Part shown: positions 57,406-64,000 of the stretch, one piece after another
How positions within the stretch are numbered: position 1 is the first letter of the stretch
Layout: the number at the start of each line of letters is the position of its first letter
Source: Irpex lacteus
Taxonomy: Eukaryota; Basidiomycota; Agaricomycetes; Polyporales; Irpicaceae
Direction of reading: 5' to 3'
NCBI GenBank assembly: GCA_001986395.2
Contig: MQVO02000002.1
Coordinates: 2,418,001 to 2,482,000, forward strand
Length of the DNA: 64,000 nucleotides
Notes under the pieces: model-generated
What the model saw: the letters and a program-made list of their open reading frames with translations, nothing else
What the model was told of the DNA's origin: nothing
The model's database searches: none
Made by a program: the position numbers and the translations under genes

Positions 57406-58101
57406 TGAGTTTTGTTGTTGTACTTGCGCTGGACGATTGCATAATAGCTTGTTGCCCGGTCTTGACTCTAATGATACCTTCTGTGTGCTCTATACCTATT
57501 TATGGCCCTTGTCGTTGTAATCAAGTCGTGATGGTGTACGCTCCCGTAACCTACTATGGTCTCAACGCGATGTTCATGCCGCTATGTGACCTTGACCTTT
57601 TTTGTTGTGCAGCGGCCATGGTACCCCCTTATTTCGAGGTGGCGGTCGGCTGTGGCATGCACGAGGAACAAGCATTGAATTAGGCGCCCGATCCAGCTGA
57701 TAGTCGGAGTTCTAAAGTAAAGTACTTGAGGGCACGATTGACATGATGACCTGCTTTTCTTCAACCATCATCTAAAGGTCAGTCTCATCTCTCCCCTCCC
57801 AGACAACTCATCGTGCTCACCATCGGTGACGACGTTCTGCTAGGTCAAAAGTTTCTCAAAAAAATCCATACAGAAAATCTTTTAAAAAGCAGTTTGCCTT
57901 GTCGCCTCCTGTGTGCGTCTTGCAAATTTCCTTGATACGCGTTTCGAGACATGCTGACGGCGGTTGCCCCTCTTATCACGCATTCCTTGCCTTGCTGGCC
58001 TGTCTTCACATACCATCCAACGAATCCAACATCGCCCGCTCAACAGTCGCAGAAAAGTCCACAAAGCAGTAACGACCCCCATAACCCTTGTATAAGCAAA
58101 A
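57406..58101. promoter_or_regulatory. SCAMP 3' flank and PAB1 promoter/leader
   Basis: 696 bases. The distal part is probably SCAMP 3' UTR. At 57845-57890 there are several A runs (CAAAA, CAAAAAAAT, GAAAAT, TTTAAAAAG). PAB1 mRNAs commonly carry an A-rich leader that binds their own product, so these may be regulatory if transcribed. An ATG at 57951 opens a frame that overlaps the PAB1 start in another frame and would act as an upstream ORF if included in the mRNA. Confidence 0.4.
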
Positions 58102-60434
<2,333 letters not shown>

Positions 60435-60884
60435 ACGTTTCTCAAACCCATCCGTGTATTATTATCGACCCCTTCCCGCCCTTCACACTCCCCGCTCACC
60501 TCTGCGCTCACGTTCACACTTATTCTCGGGCATCGTCGCGAACCTATGTGAACCAGCGTTCCTTCTTCTCCGCGATGTTTTGACTGTATCATTATCCTGT
60601 TGACGCCTCCGCCCAGCTTTGAGACTGCTTGTTCTGCTCTGTTTGCTTTCGCGCGTCCACTCACACGGTTGCTATGCATGGCTTATGGGGTTCACCATGT
60701 GGTATTTTAGTCGTTCCTTTGTATTGTACTTTATCTGAGGAACAGAGAGAGGCAATTGACTGCGATGGAGAAATGGTGTGACGAGTGAATGCGTGTTTCG
60801 CAAGAATCAGTCGAGTGTACTCCGCTCATTGGCGTGTGATTGGAGCCTTGGGTATATAATAATTACAATTACTCTGCCTTTCAA
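60435..60884. other. PAB1 3' flank
   Basis: 450 bases between the PAB1 stop and tRNA-Asn. A TATATAATAATTA stretch lies about 20-30 bases upstream of the tRNA and may help place Pol III. No gene recognised. Confidence 0.5.
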
Positions 60885-60996
60885 TGCCCCATGGCTGAGT
60901 TGGTTACAGCGTCCGACTGTTATCACAGGGCTGGAACTCGCATAAGGTCACGTGCTTAAAATCGGAAGGTCGTGAGTTCGAGCCTCACTGGGGCAG
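60885..60996 (+). tRNA. tRNA-Asn (GTT) with a 38-base intron
   Basis: Folds as a full cloverleaf. Acceptor stem TGCCCCA (60885-60891) pairs with TGGGGCA (60989-60995), discriminator G at 60996. D stem GCTG/CAGC, anticodon stem TCCGA (60912-60916) with TCGGA (60962-60966), T stem GTGAG/CTCAC around TTCGAGC. The loop is C-T-G-T-T-A, giving anticodon GTT at 60919-60921. An intron occupies 60923-60960, after position 37, the usual place for eukaryotic tRNA introns. The A box (TGGCTGAGTTGGT, 60892-60904) and B box (GAGTTCGAGCC, 60974-60984) are clear. Reading the decoded anticodon and the resemblance to yeast tRNA-Asn makes Asn secure. Confidence 0.93.
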
Positions 60997-60999
60997 TTG

Positions 61000-61014
61000 T
61001 TTTGTATTCTTTTT
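61000..61014 (+). terminator. Pol III terminator of tRNA-Asn
   Basis: TTTT at 61000-61003 begins four bases after the tRNA end, and TTTTT at 61010-61014 gives a back-up stop. Both are on the coding strand, as Pol III requires. Confidence 0.75.
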
Positions 61015-62206
61015 GTGTGTAAAGGTTTTATACCCCCCAGGCATCATGGTACCTTCGCAATACCACTGGAGAACTTATAAAACGAACAAGCAATGCTGTG
61101 AACGATTTCCAAGCCCAGGGATCCAAGTTCGGAGGCTAGAGAACGCATACTAATATTATGCGTCAATGTGTTTAGAGTGGTGTTACTGGAGAAGTATTCG
61201 CAGTGCTGAAGAATGTGCGCGTAAATCTGGTGTTAACCGGAACGAGAACCCAGTAGTATACATGATTTTATCGACAAATTCAGAGTCCCACTGGATCTCG
61301 CCAAGCCAAGTGATTAAGGTGCATGTTGGTTTCCCTGTGCGCGGCTGATCAAAAGATCGCCCACGCCCCAGGTACTTGTCCCGGAGACCGCGAAGAGGTC
61401 TGCACCAGGACAGCCGAGTGGCTGCCCTCCCCCGGGAAGCCCCACTTGACACCTCGTGTCTTGATCTAGAGAACCAAAGACAAGTCAGCGGAATGTTCGT
61501 ATCTGCAGATGACAAAAGATACTCACGGTTCAAGTGCAAGGCCTGCGCTGTACGGGACCATGGGCGGGCCCACCCACGTCCACCCTACCTCCTGTGAAAG
61601 AAAGGCTGCAAAAAGTAAAAGGGATCAGCGCAACTTTGGGACGGGTGGAAAGAGGGGGTATAGAGAATGATACACCAAGGCGAACGTTTGGAATCTTGGA
61701 CAAGTCAGGGTCATGACTCCCGTCGTCCTTGCCTCAAGACCCGCCCGCGCACCTTGGCGATACCTGAGAGTCCTCGGTCCTCGGCGCGTGCAGTGTCCTC
61801 GGTCGGCCTGCTAAAGGAACCCTCGAAACAAAACATTTATCAGCGTAGACACAACAACAACAGAGAAAAAGAAACAAGCAAAAACACACTCGAAGCCCGC
61901 TTCGAGCCCGTACGCCGCCGTTGACAGACCCGCCGACGCCAGCGAAGGAACACATGCCGGTGTCGACGACGTCTTCGCCCGTATCAGAAAACCCGCCATC
62001 ATGGAACCGGATCACCGAGCGTCGAGCGAGAATACGGCAGTGCGCACCGCAAATCGCCTTCCACTCTCACCGGCAGACTCTTCAATCCAACCCTCTGCGC
62101 TTCCAGCTTCAGAGAACGAGAGACAACGGCTGTGCGCACCGTGCTCCCGCCCCATCCGCCTTCCGCAACAAAATGAGAGACAGAGGGAGAGAAAGAAAGA
62201 GGTCAT
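61015..62206. other. Stretch without recognised gene
   Basis: About 1.2 kb. Frames on both strands are short and unfamiliar. On the minus strand 61800-62110 stays open in more than one frame and could hold 3' exons of the small gene at 62207-62509, but no join giving a recognisable protein was found. Confidence 0.4.
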
Positions 62207-62509
62207 TTACCACTGCGACCAACGCTCCATGCGGAGGCGGAGGTAGCACTGACGGGCTTCCTTCATCTCGAACCCTTCGCTTCGGTACTTTATCTCCGCC
62301 TTGGCCTGAGCAGCCGCAAGGGGGATAAGCTTGAAGGTGCCTTGAGTCTGAGGCAACGCGACGGGCGCGGGAGTCGGGGCGGGGGCGGGGGAGGGGGAGG
62401 GGTACATGATGTCGAGGGAGCGGTACACGATGGAGGGGTTGCATCGTGCAGCTTCGAGGGAGACCAAGCCAGCTTGGTTGTGGAGGGAGGTGAATTGGAT
62501 GGGAGACAT
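62207..62509 (-). CDS. Small uncharacterised protein, possibly incomplete at the 3' end
   Basis: Not recognised. One exon from 62509 reads MSPIQFTSLHNQAGLVSLEA, ARCNPSIVYRSLDIMYPSP, a Pro/Ala-rich linker, then GTFKLIPLAAAQAKAEIKYR and EGFEMKEARQCYLRLRMERW, with a stop at 62207. The two flanking segments look like structured, conserved protein rather than chance. A TATA-like ATAAATA lies on the minus strand about 95 bases upstream of the ATG (near 62605). A consensus donor GTAAAT overlaps the last codons, so the true C-terminus may lie in further exons towards 61900. There is no signal peptide or membrane span. Confidence 0.6.
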   Translation of the reverse strand: MSPIQFTSLHNQAGLVSLEAARCNPSIVYRSLDIMYPSPSPAPAPTPAPVALPQTQGTFKLIPLAAAQAKAEIKYRSEGFEMKEARQCYLRLRMERWSQW

Positions 62510-63728
62510 GGTGAAAATAATGGAAATGGTGGGAAAGGTGTGTGTGGATGGTAAAAACGTGAAGAACAGAGGTAGGGAGGAAATGAGAGAGACTGGCGGC
62601 CTATTTATGCGATGCTGAACGGTTCAGGGGTTGGGTTGTCAGCCGCTGTTGTCAGTTGGGATGGGTGGCCCGTTGGCGAGATGATGATGCCCGCCCCCGG
62701 CACTGTCAAGAGTTGCTTCTGAGAACGCAGAGGAAGGGCGGGTATACCAGTGTGTCGGCGACAGGGGCATACAATGCTTTCGTACGATGAACGATAGCAT
62801 TAATTCCTTTGAGTTTTACATATTGTCGTTCTGTGTTGATATCGTCAGCCTCAGCCTCCGAGTTCTTGTTTGGTATAGTTACAAGCAAGATCGACTCACC
62901 TATCACTCGCGCGAGCAAATCATATATATCTATTGATTAAATTAGCAGATTTCAGTCTATCTCAGTGCAAAAAAAGTATGGTGAGCAGCATATAGTCATG
63001 TTCGAGTGTAGAGATCCCATGCCCGTTAGTAATACTTACTGCCAGGACGACTTGCGCCACAAAGCCAGCGCCTTTCCTAATTGGGACGGTCAGCACCTCT
63101 TGAAGTCCAAGTTCGACCTCCAAAAACCAGAATATCGCGCAAGAATATACTCATTTGGAGAATCAACGCATTGGCTCCTTTCTGTCACGAAGTGCGATTG
63201 TTAGCGCACCAGAGAATGGAAGGTTACTCCTCTTCGTTCGCCACCGTGATTGTAGCGAATCATGCAATCACGATGTTTGGCGACTGTCAGCCTCCCGGGC
63301 CATCGTGAGCTTCTACGACGGATGAACCGTTGTACTGGAACAGAACCGACGCGATGGCGGGGTAGTCCTAGGCATGTGTTTTTTCCGAGTCTCCTGAATG
63401 AAGATCTAGAAGATCATGAGCAAAAAAGGTTGAATGCATATGAATTAACGAAACGGCATAGTATAGTACTACGTAACTTACCAGCGATGACCATTCCAAT
63501 TCTCAATCAGCATTAGGCTCAGCGTACCTCCAGAATCAAGTGCGGCGCTCATACGCGACGAGACGCAAAAGTTTGAAGCTTGTAGAGGCAAATGCATGTA
63601 TAAACAAGTGGATAACTGGAATAGAACCTATTAGTGGATCGTGAAAGCGCGTCCATTATGACTTTAAGGGGCAAGACTTACGAGTGTACAAATGTATGCA
63701 AGCCGAGTTAGCTATACTATCTCTATAT
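62510..63728. other. Stretch with scattered minus-strand splice signals
   Basis: About 1.2 kb without a gene I can assemble. Consensus donors occur on the minus strand at about 63683, 63481, 63043 and 62899. Frames between them are suggestive, for example the minus-strand run LQEVLTVPIRKGAGFVAQVV, which splices at 63043 into a short ending AIYMICSRE, and an ATG at 63552 starting MSAALDSGG. I could not connect these in phase, so no CDS is called. Confidence 0.4.
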
Positions 63729-64000
63729 CTACAAATACATCTCGTCCCACCCTTCATCATTCGTAGCAGGTTTCTTGGGAGACGTCGGCGTAGGTGCCTG
63801 GATAGCACTCGACGTGGTAGCTTCCCCGGCAACAGTCGCAGTAGTAGGTGCGCTACCAACACTCGTCGTAGCTGGCCCAGCAGGTGCACCAGCCGCAAGA
63901 GGAGCACCAGCTCCCCCACCCCCACTCTCCTCAATCTCCCTCACAAGATCCCACATATCCTCATCCTCCACATCGTCCCCTCCCCGCTGCTCCTGCTGCT
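63729..64000 (-). CDS. C-terminal part of a probable CSM3/Swi3/TIPIN-type protein (cut by window edge)
   Basis: The minus-strand frame is open from the window edge to a stop at 63729-63731. It reads QQEQRGGDDVEDEDMWDLVR, EIEESGG, an Ala/Thr/Pro-rich linker, and ends PATNDEGWDEMYL. The acidic D-E-D-M-W-D motif and the terminal WDEMYL ending recall the C-termini of basidiomycete replication-fork protection proteins of the Csm3/Swi3/TIPIN family, but the defining Swi3 domain lies outside the window. The gene is 5'-truncated only by the window. Assignment is tentative. Confidence 0.45.
   Translation of the reverse strand, partial: QQEQRGGDDVEDEDMWDLVREIEESGGGGAGAPLAAGAPAGPATTSVGSAPTTATVAGEATTSSAIQAPTPTSPKKPATNDEGWDEMYL

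Overview
This window looks like nuclear DNA from a filamentous basidiomycete, probably an Agaricomycete. The protein-coding genes are broken by many short introns (about 45-90 bases, GTRNGT donors, CTRAY-like branch sites). The genes found are fungal housekeeping genes: a fungal-type MED16, NCE101, a SCAMP, GATOR2 and NatB subunits, and URA5. tRNA-Asn carries a short intron after position 37. Nothing prokaryotic is visible: no operons, Shine-Dalgarno sites, CRISPR or phage genes.

Layout. Bases 1-6350 hold no gene I can recognise. They hold a TATA box followed by a pyrimidine-rich leader, small direct repeats, a tandem array of seven units each shaped like an exon plus an intron (2546-3610), simple repeats and a purine-rich tract. 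At 6353-6460 (minus) two tiny exons resemble the start of replication protein A subunit 2, but no body follows. From 6.7 to 60.4 kb the window is a dense run of conserved genes: CSC1/OSCA-type channel (-), LisH-CTLH-CRA protein (+), GDSL esterase (-), SMP/LEA-like repeat protein (+), MED16 (+), RPL7 with an intronic C/D snoRNA candidate (+), an unrecognised leucine-rich protein (+), dual-specificity phosphatase (-), NAA25 (-), NCE101 (+), PSMG3-type proteasome chaperone (-), WDR59 (+), a 1-kb terminal-inverted-repeat element, RLP24 (+), ATG2 (-), a D-2-hydroxyacid dehydrogenase (-), URA5 (-), a stand-alone RIB2-type deaminase (-), SPT6 (+), a four-helix membrane protein (-), SCAMP (+) and PAB1 (+). 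The last 3.5 kb hold tRNA-Asn, a small conserved-looking protein (-) and the 3' end of a probable CSM3/TIPIN-type protein (-) cut by the window edge.

Function. Several genes share themes: ribosome assembly and translation (RPL7, RLP24, PAB1, the snoRNA), Pol II transcription (MED16, SPT6), TORC1 and autophagy (WDR59, ATG2) and membrane traffic (SCAMP, NCE101). No operon-like pathway cluster is evident; neighbours are mostly divergent or convergent pairs separated by about 50-600 bases. Splice structures were worked out by eye from reading frames and protein similarity remembered from the families. Exon borders given explicitly were checked by phase; others are approximate.
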